From: Triplophysa rosa
Taxonomy: Eukaryota > Chordata > Actinopteri > Cypriniformes > Nemacheilidae
Assembly: GCF_024868665.1 (NCBI RefSeq)
Contig: NW_026634141.1
Location: forward strand, 109,709-173,708
Length of the DNA stretch: 64,000 nt
Direction of reading: 5' to 3'
Shown here: in pieces, positions 36,292 to 46,683 of the stretch
Layout: each line of letters opens with the position of its first letter
Position numbering within the stretch: position 1 is the first letter of the stretch
The notes under the pieces: generated by a model
What the model saw: only the letters and a program-made list of their open reading frames with translations
What the model was told of the DNA's origin: nothing
The model's database searches: none
Translations under genes and position numbers: made by a program

Positions 36292-36293
36292 TA

Positions 36294-36959
36294 AAATATA
36301 TGCCTCATTGTTACAGCTAGAGGTCAGTTACTCCGCATTCTCTATCACAAGACCTCTCTTGAGTTTATGCTGTTCAGAGTGAACAATGACAAGGTTAAAA
36401 TGTCTGGAGGTCATATGGTAATAAACCTGTTTTAGTGGAAGTCTACACAACCAGCATCAGATTTATCTGCAGAACATTTCAGTATAAATTAAGAATATTA
36501 TGCTGTGAAATATTTCTCCATATCCCCCAAGGCTGTTCCTTTAGATGCTGTTTATTGTAGTTGTTATAAAACTGTATGTGACATTGTTGACTGTGGATGC
36601 ATCTTGTGACTGAATATTTAAATCAATAATTTTGGGTAGACAAAAAAATCAGAGAGACATGGCAAACATTTAAATGCAATGCTCATAACACTGGAAACCC
36701 TGGAAAGTCGCAAATCGAAAAAATATTGACATAATTCAATACAAGGTTACATGCACAATTAAAAGCGAAAGGGTGTCTTTGTTTTCTAGTTGACAACAGT
36801 GTAATGCATATCAAGTGTGATAACCTTCCTATATAATCAGCATTCAAGGAATTGTTTTAATGAAAATTCTGTATAAAACGCTGTGAGCTATGAAATCTTA
36901 CCAATGGTTGCTGATGTAGCATAATCCATAATTACCTAATAATAAACACGCACACACAC
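36294..36959. other. Nothing recognised
   Basis: AT-rich sequence without supported features. Confidence 0.6.
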
Positions 36960-37690
36960 AAAAACGTATTTATTGTGCACATGCAGATCTCTAGGGCTTT
37001 CTCCCCCTCACGCAATCTCATCACTGCTTATTGTGGTGATGAGATTTATAGCAGATTATCATCACTAAATGGCTGGTTGTCTGAGTGGTGCCTGCAGAAT
37101 TATATAGCTTTTATAAATAACTGGAAGAGTTTTGAGGGCAGACCTGACCTGTTTAAACGAGATGGTCTCCATCCTTCCTGGGCTGGGGCTTCCCTCTTGT
37201 CTAGAAATATGGCACAAAGTCTTATTAATGCTAAAGTTTAACTCACTGGGGCCCAGGTCAGGGAGCAGACAGAATGGCTTAACCAACTGTCTGCTTGCAG
37301 TCTCACGTCGCAGAATACACGAAATGTACAACATGTAATAATCCCTTCTCCCAAACATCATAAAATAGAGACTGTGTCTGTCCCCCGGATTAGCAAACAT
37401 AAAATAATGTGTAAACCTCTTGAAAGTAATTTAATGAACATTAAACAAATTAAACATGAACAAAAAACAGATAATCAACTGTTACGATTCGGACTGCTAA
37501 ATATTAGATCTCTCTCTAATAAAGCACTTTTTGTTAACGATATGATAACAGATCATAAAATAGATATGCTCTGTTTGACAGAAACATGGCTAAAACCAGA
37601 TGATTATATTACTTTAAATGAATCCGTCTCCAAGATTATTATTATAAACATGAGCCTCCAGGGCACCACACTTTTTGAATTTTGAATTAT
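36960..37690 (+). pseudogene. L2 LINE 5' fragment (pre-endonuclease region and endonuclease start)
   Basis: A plus-strand frame at 36975-37241 reads FINNWKSFEGRPDLFKRDGL followed by HPSWAGASLLSRNMAQSL, a segment found ahead of the endonuclease in many fish L2 elements. The same frame, after stops, resumes at about 37374 with FGLLNIRSLSNKALFVNDM and DMLCLTETWLKPDDYITLNE, the first two catalytic motifs (Asn in NIRS, Glu in TETW) of the endonuclease. The copy ends soon after, at about 37660, with no RT. This is an unusual 5'-only remnant because LINE copies normally keep their 3' end. Confidence 0.8.
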
Positions 37691-37699
37691 AGTTCAAAT

Positions 37700-38090
37700 T
37701 TTAAATTAAAAAGATCAGGGCCGTGCAGAGACCATTAGTGACAGATTAGATTGACAGGTATGTTTGATGTGGTCATTGACCTTTGCGGGGGGGGGTTTGG
37801 GGGGTTGAATTACTTCCGGACCACCCACGTTGCGAGGGGACCTCCCCCTTTGCGTTAACCTTTGACCGTATCCGCCCCCTTAGTGTGGTACCGCCCACGT
37901 CGCGGTGAACTTTTGCCCTTTGGCAGTATCTGTCCACGTTGTGAGTGATTGTCCACGTCTCAAGTTGAACTTTTGTCCCGTATGTTTACCGAATATTTTT
38001 CTCGCTTTTCCGGCGATCATGTTTGGACATGTTTTTGGACATGTTTTTATGAGGTTGACACGTATCTTATGCGTGAATAAATAAAGCAAC
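37700..38090. other. No gene; short cacgttgcg-type repeats
   Basis: A G-run near 37788 is followed by several ccacgttgcg/ccacgtcgcg units separated by 35-60 bases (37826-37970). No coding or terminal structure was identified. Confidence 0.5.
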
Positions 38091-38490
38091 CAGTGATTAA
38101 ATAAAGAAATGATTATTTAAATACATGAATAAAGCAACGAATAAGTAAATAAAGCGGCGAATAAATAAANTGAATTGGTTATATAAGTGATTAAATAAAT
38201 AATGAATAAGTAAATACATGAATAAAGCAACAGAATTAAATAAAGAAATGATTATTAAATACATGAATAAAGCAACGAATAAGTAAATAAAGCGGCGAAT
38301 AAATAAAGAAAGAATTGGTTATATAAGTGATTAAATAAATAATGAATAAGTAAATACATGAATAAAGCAACGAATAAGTAAATAAAGCGGCGAATAAATA
38401 AAGAAAGAATTGGTTATATAAGTGATTAAATAAATAATGAATAGTAAACAGAATAAAGCAAGAATAAGTAAGTAATAAGAATGAATAAGT
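38091..38490. repeat. AT-rich minisatellite, about 95-bp units
   Basis: Three to four units share the order gattaaataaataatgaata, gtaaatacatgaataaagca, gaataagtaaataaagcgg and gaattggttatataagt. One ambiguous base (N) at 38170 and internal deletions in the last unit suggest assembly difficulty. Confidence 0.85.
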
Positions 38491-38498
38491 AAGCATTC

Positions 38499-38524
38499 AA
38501 TATATATATATATATATATATATA
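38499..38524. repeat. (TA)n microsatellite
   Basis: About 12 consecutive ta units directly after the AT-rich minisatellite. Confidence 0.95.
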
Positions 38525-38529
38525 GTGGA

Positions 38530-39753
38530 TGTGATAAAGTGTGGTAAAACTTACGTTGGAGGAAAGACCGCATTCCTGACATTATACAGAGAAACCTCTT
38601 GTTTCAGACAGCTCTGTCCCCACATGACAGCTGTAAATCACATGAAGCAATGCATGACGAATCGAGTTGTGGGGCTCCTGTGTGTTGCTAGAGTGTCCAA
38701 TGCAATCTATAGGGTTAATGACAACTATAATCTCGCTATATCTCTAACTAATCAGAAAACAACTTTCCACTAGCATTCTGAACATATCCGCTTTATTCAT
38801 CATTACCTGTTTTGTTTAAAACTTAAACCATTCTCACACGTGTCTAATTGTACAGGGGCAACCATGAAAATGGCTTGACAAAATAAATGTTTGTATGTGT
38901 GCACAAGTGTTGAGCGGTTACCTTCCAGCGTTCATGTTCTAAAATGAAAAAAAAATCTGAGTATCCATTCTTCAAACTGTGTCTACAACACTGTATAATT
39001 AAAGCGCATGTTTTTCCTAACTGCATGGAGCAGTGTCTTTAAATGGTGTCCATGATGTTCCCCCTATCCTGACTGTTTTCCTTCTGTCTGAGAAGATGCC
39101 AGTGCGTCCACCAACCAAGGGTGAAGAAAAAAAAACATCTTTATTGCTGTGTTCATAGCATCACAGCAGGCAGTTGGGTGATTCCTTAAAACACAAGCAG
39201 ATTTTGATTGAACAGCAAGAATCCTTAAATTGAATGTACTCATGTTCATTTCATGAATGTTTTTTTATATCATGCCTCCAGTTGTATCATAAAATAAGTC
39301 TGCATAAGGTTTTCAAAATATTTTTTCTGTTTTTTTTTTAGATTAAAAATAAAAGTGATTCTATCAAAGGTATACCTTATAACATAATTGTTTATATGAT
39401 TCTAAACTGATATTCTTTAGAACATTTAGAACAGTCAAATCTCACACATCCTGTTATTAAGAGTTGTCTTTGCACATCTGTTTAGTGGTTAGTGTTAAAC
39501 TGTGGCAACCCCTTAACACCTAGACACTATTCTAAGATTTACTGACATATAGAGCAGATCTGAGTTCTTTTCAGCGTCAAACCTCTTTTATTAATTTGTG
39601 TTGGACATCTGATTGTGTAGCAAGGAAACTCAAGAAGGTAACATTCCATCCTACAGTAAGTGTTTCTGTTTACTTTTAGTTTAAACAAGGTTTTAATTGT
39701 TTTGTTGTTAAACAGTTTGCTTTAGATCCAAACTTTACACGCACAAAGTATAC
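38530..39753. other. Nothing recognised
   Basis: Short chance reading frames and homopolymer runs only. Confidence 0.6.
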
Positions 39754-40004
39754 TGTAGCGTGTTCGTGGAGATAAGGAAGGAAGAGGACGAGGTTGGCGA
39801 GACTGACACGATTTTATTCCACACTAAATAAAACAACCAACTTAAATAGAGCATCAAAAGTACACAACATAAATCCACGGCTTCCTTCTAGCCTGGCTTG
39901 TGTCGCTCTGAAGTCAGCGAAGGTCCCCCTTGCTGACTGAGAAGTTTGGGTTTGTGGCAGCTCGCGTCGAGTCCGTCTCTCTCCCTCCACTGTGACTTTG
40001 TCCG
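39754..40004 (-). repeat. Truncated LTR related to the Gmr1-like element
   Basis: Begins tgtagcgtgttcgtggag and continues with gataaggaaggaagaggacg, matching the LTRs at 41269, 45896 and 48787 but with many differences. Similarity ends near 40000, so about 250 of 387 bases remain. It joins directly to the hAT fragment that follows. Confidence 0.75.
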
Positions 40005-40006
40005 AT

Positions 40007-40325
40007 GTTTGATTTATGTTGAAATGTTTAAATAAAACATATTTTGCAGAAGGCATGAAGTTTTGGTGGGTGATTGGCATACTAGACAAATTACAGTTTG
40101 ATCACGCACTGCTAGTGTTGATCAGGTAGGCCTTTGTTCGTTGTTGTTTATTCATGATTTCAAATAAGAATCCTCCAATGGCTTTTTATTACAAACCATT
40201 AGCCCAACTTACGCACAGTAACTACTTAAACACTAGTTAAAGCCCATATTACACAAAATAACTGAGTTGAAATCATTTGCTGACAGCTTGGTCCCCCCAG
40301 TTAAAAAATCCCATCTGCGCCCCTG
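40007..40325 (-). repeat. Inverted, truncated copy of the hAT element at 19.6 kb
   Basis: The reverse complement matches 19649-19965 closely, including the terminus CAGGGGCGCAGATGGGAT and agccattggaggattcttat. It is cut off at the junction with the LTR fragment. Confidence 0.85.
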
Positions 40326-41268
40326 GATGTTTTAGATAAGGAGAAGTGCTTTTCTCATTGAAAAGGGGCTTGTTGTTTTTTCATTCTTTTTTTAGAATTA
40401 TTGTAAACAAATAGTCAAATCAACGCTTAAAATATGAACGTAAAATAAGAAACAATGGTTATTAAAAATGGCAGTCAGTCTGGTTCTTTAGTGCTATAAC
40501 ACGTCACAGTAACGTAAAATATTTGATATGCTTACTGTATATCATAAAACAGAATGCCACAAAACATTTTGATAAAAATTATAAGTAACTTGGCTCAAAC
40601 TAAGGATGCGTTCATATTTGTAGTTCGGTTCTCTTGATTATTTTGGTCCAGACCAAAAAAGAAAAAAAATTGTCCTGTTTCGCTTAGTGTTCAGATTGGC
40701 ATATTTACAGCGAACCTAAAGATACCAAACCTAACAGCTTAAGTATAAAGTCACAACATGATTGGACAGCTTGTACGATTTATATTTTATATTCTTACCA
40801 GACATCCAAAACAATGCTGTGTGTTGGGTTATACATGCTCAGTGTATGCCTGCACAGATGATGGTATCGAGCATATTATGGGAGCGTATGCTACAGGAGT
40901 GGACGCTTCTCAATATGCCTCCTCGTTTCCTCGCTCCTCCGTCCTCCATCTTTTGACCTGGAAACCGATTGAGCTCAGCCATCTTTAAGGACATCTCAAT
41001 TCTCTAATTGCACCTGGAGAAGGCGAGGACTGAGGAGGCATTCTGAGGAGTCATGAGCGAGGATACACAGGTGTTTCCTTTGCGGAAATGTTTTATCGAC
41101 TAAACCTGACGTGCATATAAATGATCCTCCCCCTGCACATCGTCACAATTTCAGATCATATTCAAACAGGCATAAATGTGATAATTAAGCATTATGTAAT
41201 TGTAAATGTACACCTATTTCAGACAGTATAGTTAATATTCTTATAGTTAATATATTAATATAGGTCAT
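40326..41268. other. No gene; MITE-like inverted repeat
   Basis: At 40915-41045 a tatgcctcctcgtttcctcg block is mirrored by cgaggactgaggaggcattc, suggesting a small inverted-repeat element. Near 40605-40710 a gatgcgttcatatttgtagt / ttttggtccagacc block resembles another common fish DNA repeat. Neither has defined ends. Confidence 0.5.
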
Positions 41269-41655
41269 TGTAGCGGGTTCGGTATGATAAGGAAGGAAGA
41301 GGACGAGGTTGGCGGGACTGACACGAGCTTTATTGCTTTGCCACACGAGAAATCAAAAGTCAATTCATACAACATATAAATCCACGGCTTTTCCTTCAGC
41401 CCGGTTCGAGAAGATAATAATCCAGCAAAGTCCTTCTTTCTCTACTGAGAGGTTCTGTGGTCGTGGCAGCCCGTGTTCAGTCCATCTCTCTCTCCCCGTT
41501 GTGCGTCTCTTGGGTCTTTATATATCGTCTCCCCGCGCCATTACTGGAATAAGACACAGGTGTTGGTTGTTTGCATTTACTCCACTCACTTACCGCTCGT
41601 CTCCTGGCTCTCTCTCCTGCCGCAGACCTCGCTAAACCACGCCCCCCTCGCCACA
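41269..41655 (-). repeat. 3' LTR of Gmr1-like copy A (387 bp)
   Basis: In element orientation it starts TGTGGCGAGG and ends CGCTACA. A TATATAAAG box (41517-41524) and an AATAAA signal (41329-41334) sit in the correct order. A G-rich tract ending GGTGGGGGTA lies directly upstream (41656-41672). Confidence 0.85.
41517..41524 (-). promoter_or_regulatory. TATA box in the Gmr1-like LTR
   Basis: TATATAAA on the minus strand, about 135 bases from the LTR start. The same motif is present in the LTR at 48787-49175. Confidence 0.55.
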
Positions 41656-41771
41656 TACCCCCACCGCCCGCCTCAGGCCGGGGAGCCGTCCGGCCTGCAG
41701 CCCCCCCCCCATTCCTGGAGAGAAAGTCGGCTACAACCATTTGTGCACCCAGCCTGTGGACCACCTGAAAT

Positions 41772-42967
41772 TTAAAAGGCTGTAGAGCCAGATACCAACG
41801 GGTGAACGTTGGTATCTTTCATGCGGTGGTGCCACTGCAGGGGTGCGTGGTCCAAACAGAGGGTGAATTCCCGGCCCAGGAGGTAGTATCTAAGGGTGAG
41901 AACGGCCCATCTGATGGCCAAACACTCTTTTTCGATGGTGCTGTACTTAGTCTCTCTCTTTGAGAGCTTGCGGCTAATGTACAGCACCGGCCATTCCTCA
42001 CCCCCCACCTCCTGTGCCAGGACGGCACCCAGCCCTCTGTCCGACGCGTCAGTCTGCAACAAGAAAGGGAGAGAAAAGTCAGGAGACTGTAACAGCGGCC
42101 CGCCCCACAGGGCAGCCTTCACTTGGGAAAACGCCTGCTGGCACTGCTCCGTCCATTGGACCGGATCTGGTGCCTCCTTTTTAGTAAGATCAGTCAGCGG
42201 GCTGGTGAGGTCCGAATAGTTGGGCACAAAACGTCTGTAATATCCCGCCAGCCCCAGGAACTGTCTTACCTCCTTTTTGGTCTTGGGACTCAGGCAGGTC
42301 GCAACGGCTGCGGTCTTATTAATTTGGGGCCGCACTTGTCCGTGTCCCAAGTGGAAGCCCAGATACCTAACCTCCACCCGCCCAACCGCGCACTTCTTCG
42401 GGTTGGCCGTGAGACCGGCCGCCCTCAGCGCTCCCAGGACCGCCCTCAAGTGTTGGATATACCGCTGCCAGTCATTGCTATAAATGGTGATATCATCTAG
42501 ATAAGCAGCGGCATATGCCGTATGGGGTCGGAGGATACGGTCCATGAGGCACTGAAAGGTGGCCGGCGCTCCGAACAAGTCGAACGGAAGTGTCACGAAT
42601 TGGTGTAATCCGAACGGCGTGGTGAAGGCTGTTTTTTCCTTAGATAATGGCGATAGGGGGATCTGCCAGTACCCTTTTGTTAAGTCCAATGTCGAAAAAA
42701 AAGATCCGTGCCTAGCCGGTCCAGTAATTCGTCGACCCGTGGCATTGGATAGGCATCGAACTTCGATACCGCGTTTACTTTGCGGTAATCCACACAGAAC
42801 CTGACCGAGCCGTCCGTCTTGGGAACCAAAACTATCGGGCTCGCCCAGTCACTGTTGGATTCTTCTATTACCCCCATCTCGAGCATTGCCGCTAATTCTG
42901 TCTGAACCACATTGTTTTTGTGCTTAGGTAAACGATAGGGCCGGCTACGAACTACTACGCCCGGCAC
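41772..42967 (-). pseudogene. Gmr1-like copy A: reverse transcriptase and RNase H
   Basis: Two frames joined by a shift near 42690. The first (42967-42680) has PYRLPKHKNNVVQTELAAML, SDWASPIVLVPKTDGSVRFC and VDYRKVNAVSKFDAYPMPRV. The second (42689-41772) has LTKGYWQIPL, PFDLFGAPATFQCLMDRIL and the catalytic AAYLDDITIYS. RNase H follows with LQTDASDRGLGAVLAQ and TKYSTIEKECLAIRWAV and then LCLDHAPLQW. The usual Gly in PFGLFGAP is Asp here. The shift coincides with a run of eight T, a place where both replication slippage and sequencing error are common. The frame ends about 110 bases before the 3' LTR, so RNase H is the last domain. Confidence 0.88.
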
Positions 42968-43012
42968 CGTCTCAATATGGTGCTGAATGAGTTTTGTGCG
43001 TCCAGGTAGGGG

Positions 43013-43810
43013 CTAGAACACGTCTGCGAATTCCGCGTGCAACCTGGCAATGTCCGTGAGCTGGGAGGGTGAGAGATGATCTCCCCCCTGAGCCAGAGCC
43101 AGAGCGAGTGATGTTGGTTTTATATTCGCTTCTGGTCCCGGATCATCCTCTCCACTAATTACCGTCGCCAGCATCACTGGTTCCACCTCCTGCCATTTTT
43201 TAAGGAGATTGAGGTGGTAAATTTGACGTGCCCTGCTCCTATCTGACCGTACTACTTCATAATCAAGATCTCCCACTTTCCGTGTGACCTTAAATGGCCC
43301 TTGCCACTTCGCTAGTAATTTGGAACTCAAGGTGGGGAGTAATACAAGCACTTTTTCTCCCGGTGAAAATTTCCGGAGGTTGGTTCCCCTGTTATACAGC
43401 CGGCTCTGTTTATCCTGGGCCTGTAACAAATTCTCCATAGATAGCCGCCCCAGTGTATGGAGTTTTGTTCTCAGGTCCAGGACATGTTGAATTTCGTTCT
43501 TGCTGTTGGAGGGTCCGTCCTCCCAAGTCTCTCTCAGGACGTCCAAAACCCCTCGGGGCTGGCGTCCAAAGAGAAGCTCAAAGGGGGAAAACCCCGTGGA
43601 GGCTTGCGGGACCTCTCGCACAGCGAATAAGAGGGGTTCTAACCATTTATCCCAATTTTTGGCATCCTCGTGTACGAACTTACGAATCATGGTTTTTAAC
43701 GTGCAATTAAACCGTTCTACCAGCCCGTCTGTTTGAGGGTGGAAGACGCTGGTACGGACCGATTTAATGCCCAATAATTCATAAAGCTCGCACATCGTGC
43801 ACGACATCAA
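43013..43810 (-). pseudogene. Gmr1-like copy A: integrase C-terminal half
   Basis: The frame contains FHPQTDGLVERFNCTLKTMI with the third catalytic acidic residue, then STGFSPFELLFGRQPRGVLD and KFSPGEKVLVLLP, the C-terminal module, and HLNLLKKW. A stop at 43013-43015 ends it before RT, although the next frame (42967) is in the same phase. The join to the upstream integrase frame is broken by a one-base loss near 43835, where copy B has the extra base. Confidence 0.85.
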
Positions 43811-44815
43811 CGCCGTGCCTTGATCCGTGAGGATCTCCCGGGGATCCCCACGCGGGAGATGACGTGAAACAGTGCCTCCGCCACACTCTTAGCAGAGATG
43901 CTGTGGAGCGGCACTGCCTCGGGATATCGGGTTGCATAATCCACCAAGACTAATGCAAATCGATGTCCTCTCGCTGACCGCTCTAATGGCCCGATGAGGT
44001 CCATACCAATTCTATCGAAGGGGACCTGCATTAGCGGTAATGGGCACAATGGCGCTTTTGGGGAGGCCGGAGGGTTTACCAGCTGACATTCACGGCACGA
44101 GGCGCACCACCTGCGTACGTTCTTGTGAATGCCCAGCCAAAAGAATCGGGCCATGAGGCGATTTAGTGTCGTGGTTTGTCCTAAATACCCCGCCATAGGA
44201 TTACAATGTGCCGCCTGGAAAAGCATTTCCCGGTGGCCCCGTGGTACTAACAACTGGGTTGTATCTTCCTTTGTTTGAGCGTCTTGGGTCACTCGATACA
44301 ACCGGTCTTTTATAATTGTAAAATAAGGGTAGGAGCGCGGTCGGGCAGGTTGGAGAGGTTGACCGTCCACATACCGGACCTGTTCAAAGGCGAACTTGAG
44401 TGATTCGTCCCGGGACTGTTCCAGGGGGAAGTCATCGCGTTCCGAGAGGATTCGCCCCTCGGATCCGCTCGCTTCCCCTGAAACAGCGTCTCCTGCCTGC
44501 ACGAGCACGCCGTCTCCCTGTGCCTCTGGGGCCCAAGCGACACCCGCACAAAAGCACCCCAATAATTCCGCGAAGGCCGACCAATTGGTTCCCAAGATTA
44601 GCGGGTGTCGGAGGTGTGGATTAACCGCTACCTCATCTCTATGCTTTTCTCCCCTAAATTGAATAATGACGGGGATTAAAGGATATCTCACCACATCCCC
44701 GTGTACGCACCGTACCCGAACCATGCGGCTATTATCCAATGCCCCAGGTCGAACCAGGCTTTGATGGATGGAGGTCTGGTTACAACCGGAATCAACCAGA
44801 GCCGGGTATGTACCC
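43807..44815 (-). pseudogene. Gmr1-like copy A: protease and integrase N-terminal half
   Basis: Starts after the gag frame change with PALVDSGCNQTSIHQSLV, the aspartic protease active site (DSG), followed by HPLILGTNW. A linker of about 130 residues leads to the integrase zinc-finger region, AAHCNPMAGYLGQTT with CASCRECQLVNPP; the second His of the finger appears as Tyr (GYLG), whereas copy B has His. The catalytic core begins with FDRIGMDLIGPLE, YATRYPEAVPL and VISRVGIPG. It ends in a shifted tail at 43807. Protease preceding integrase, with RT downstream, is the hallmark of the Gmr1-like group. Confidence 0.85.
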
Positions 44816-45152
44816 CCCTTATACTCACAGGAATTTGGTACCATCCATTCTGACCGGGGACAGCCTGCAGCGTGTCGGGAACCCGGATCATCGTCCCGAT
44901 CTCCATCACTGGGCACCGATCGACAAAATGGTCCGGGTCTCCGCATTGCCAACAGGCCGGCCCAGGCGTCTCCGCCATCCGGGTGGCGGGAAGTGGAGCA
45001 CGGGAAGGGTGCGGAGAGAGGGTGGACCCATTGCCGTCCTGGAATCCCTGCGGCGGAGCGCGGTACCCGGTCGTGTAGTCCCCGGGCTGTGGGAACCGTC
45101 GTCGAGGCGGCACTCATGGCAGACCGGGTGGATGGGACCTGGGTGCAGGGAC

Positions 45153-45194
<42 letters not shown>

Positions 45195-45851
45195 GGAGAG
45201 AGAAACAGCCGGGAGGGGTTCGCCAACCCCGGGGCACACCACCATCTGGTCTTCCGCCAGGTGGATGGCTGAGTCCAGCGACGTCGGGCGGTGGCACTGG
45301 ACCCACTCGGCCGTACTCTTGGGAAGCCGAGCGATGAACTGCTCCAGCACCACGCGGTCGATGATGTCCTCGACGTTGCCTTTCCCAGCCAGCAGCCATT
45401 TGCGGCAGGAGTCCCGGCCGACCCTCTGGAGGATGGCCCTCTTCAAGTCGTTGAAGACCAGGAGGTTCTGGACGGGCAGCGGCCGGGCCACCAGTTGCGC
45501 TTCCTCCGACAGCAACGGCAGGAGTCGCCATGCCCAATCCTCCGGGGGCCAGTCGCTAGTCTCCGCCGTCTTCTCGAAGAGGTCGAGGAACGCCTCCGGG
45601 TCCTCCTCTGGCCCCATCTTCGACAGCGGTAGGAACGCGGCGGTTGTCGCTGGTGCGGATGCCTCTGCCCGAACCCCCTGGTCCACCCAGCTCCGGAAGC
45701 TCTCGTGGTCCTCTTGCTGGGCCTGGAAGATAGTCTGGAAGTGGAGCTCGTGGTCACTCCGAAGGTCCAGCAGCACCTGGTGTTGTTCGCGGTGGAGGAC
45801 CGCGAGAGATGCGATGATGTCCGCAAACGGCGTGCCCGATGTTGCCTGCAT
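44780..45851 (-). pseudogene. Gmr1-like copy A: gag with zinc knuckle
   Basis: Gag starts with ATG at 45851, 26 bases after the primer site. The first 245 codons carry a capsid-like segment: KMGPEEDPEAFLDLFEKTAE, a Trp-rich linker, LLPLLSEEAQLVARPL, EQFIARLPKSTAEWVQ and AIHLAEDQMVV, similar to SCAN-related gag. A TGA at 45114-45116 interrupts the frame at a codon that copy B reads as CGA, consistent with CpG decay. The same frame then continues to the zinc knuckle CWQCGDPDHFVDRC (CX2CX4HX4C). Near 44805 the reading must move by one base to enter protease. An Arg/Ser run encoded by (ga)n sits at 45160-45190. Confidence 0.85.
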
Positions 45852-45876
45852 GATGGCGGTGGCCCTCCTACTTCCT

Positions 45877-45894
45877 TCCCGGGTTTCGGCACCA
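45877..45894 (-). other. Primer binding site, tRNA-Phe type, copy A
   Basis: On the minus strand TGGTGCCGAAACCCGGGA begins one base after the 5' LTR. It is complementary to the 3' end of eukaryotic tRNA-Phe(GAA), which ends in TCCCGGGTTTCGGCA plus CCA. Confidence 0.8.
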
Positions 45895-45895
45895 G

Positions 45896-46047
45896 TGTAG
45901 CGGGTTCGCTATGATAAGGAAGGAAGAGGACGAGGTTGGCGGGACTGACACAAGCTTTATTGCTTTGCCACACGAGAAATCAAAAGTCAATTCATACAAC
46001 ATATAAATCCACGGCTTTTCCTTCAGCCCGGTTCGAGAAGATAATAA
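45896..46047 (-). repeat. Shared middle LTR, cut by the assembly gap
   Basis: The first 152 bases (plus orientation) match the LTR at 41269 with two differences. It serves as 5' LTR of copy A and would be the 3' LTR of copy B if the two are truly tandem. Confidence 0.8.
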
Positions 46048-46683
46048 NNNNNNNNNNNNNNNNNNNNNNNNNNNNNNNNNNNNNNNNNNNNNNNNNNNNN
46101 NNNNNNNNNNNNNNNNNNNNNNNNNNNNNNNNNNNNNNNNNNNNNNNNNNNNNNNNNNNNNNNNNNNNNNNNNNNNNNNNNNNNNNNNNNNNNNNNNNNN
46201 NNNNNNNNNNNNNNNNNNNNNNNNNNNNNNNNNNNNNNNNNNNNNNNNNNNNNNNNNNNNNNNNNNNNNNNNNNNNNNNNNNNNNNNNNNNNNNNNNNNN
46301 NNNNNNNNNNNNNNNNNNNNNNNNNNNNNNNNNNNNNNNNNNNNNNNNNNNNNNNNNNNNNNNNNNNNNNNNNNNNNNNNNNNNNNNNNNNNNNNNNNNN
46401 NNNNNNNNNNNNNNNNNNNNNNNNNNNNNNNNNNNNNNNNNNNNNNNNNNNNNNNNNNNNNNNNNNNNNNNNNNNNNNNNNNNNNNNNNNNNNNNNNNNN
46501 NNNNNNNNNNNNNNNNNNNNNNNNNNNNNNNNNNNNNNNNNNNNNNNNNNNNNNNNNNNNNNNNNNNNNNNNNNNNNNNNNNNNNNNNNNNNNNNNNNNN
46601 NNNNNNNNNNNNNNNNNNNNNNNNNNNNNNNNNNNNNNNNNNNNNNNNNNNNNNNNNNNNNNNNNNNNNNNNNNNNNNNNNNN
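46048..46683. other. Assembly gap, 636 N
   Basis: The run of N falls inside the middle LTR and resumes in the integrase of copy B. By comparison with copy A about 2.4 kb (rest of LTR, RNase H, RT, integrase C-terminus) should lie here, so the gap length does not fit an intact tandem copy. Confidence 0.95.

Larger units (their letters stand above)
41269..46047 (-). mobile_element. Ty3/Gypsy element with Gmr1-like domain order, copy A
   Basis: On the minus strand: 5' LTR (46047 to 45896, truncated by the gap), tRNA-Phe primer site, gag, protease, integrase, reverse transcriptase, RNase H, purine-rich tract, 3' LTR (41655 to 41269). Integrase lies before RT, the order known for the Gmr1-like group of Gypsy elements. 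The two LTRs differ at only 2 of about 150 comparable positions, yet the coding region carries several lesions. Confidence 0.88.

Noticed and set aside
38236..38582. Hydrophobic, Leu/Tyr/Phe-rich minus-strand frames that resemble membrane proteins
   Set aside because: They are translations of the AT-rich 95-bp minisatellite.
41896..45900. Many plus-strand frames up to 211 codons across the Gypsy copies
   Set aside because: They lie opposite minus-strand gag and pol whose motifs are clear; GC-rich DNA leaves the opposite strand open by chance.
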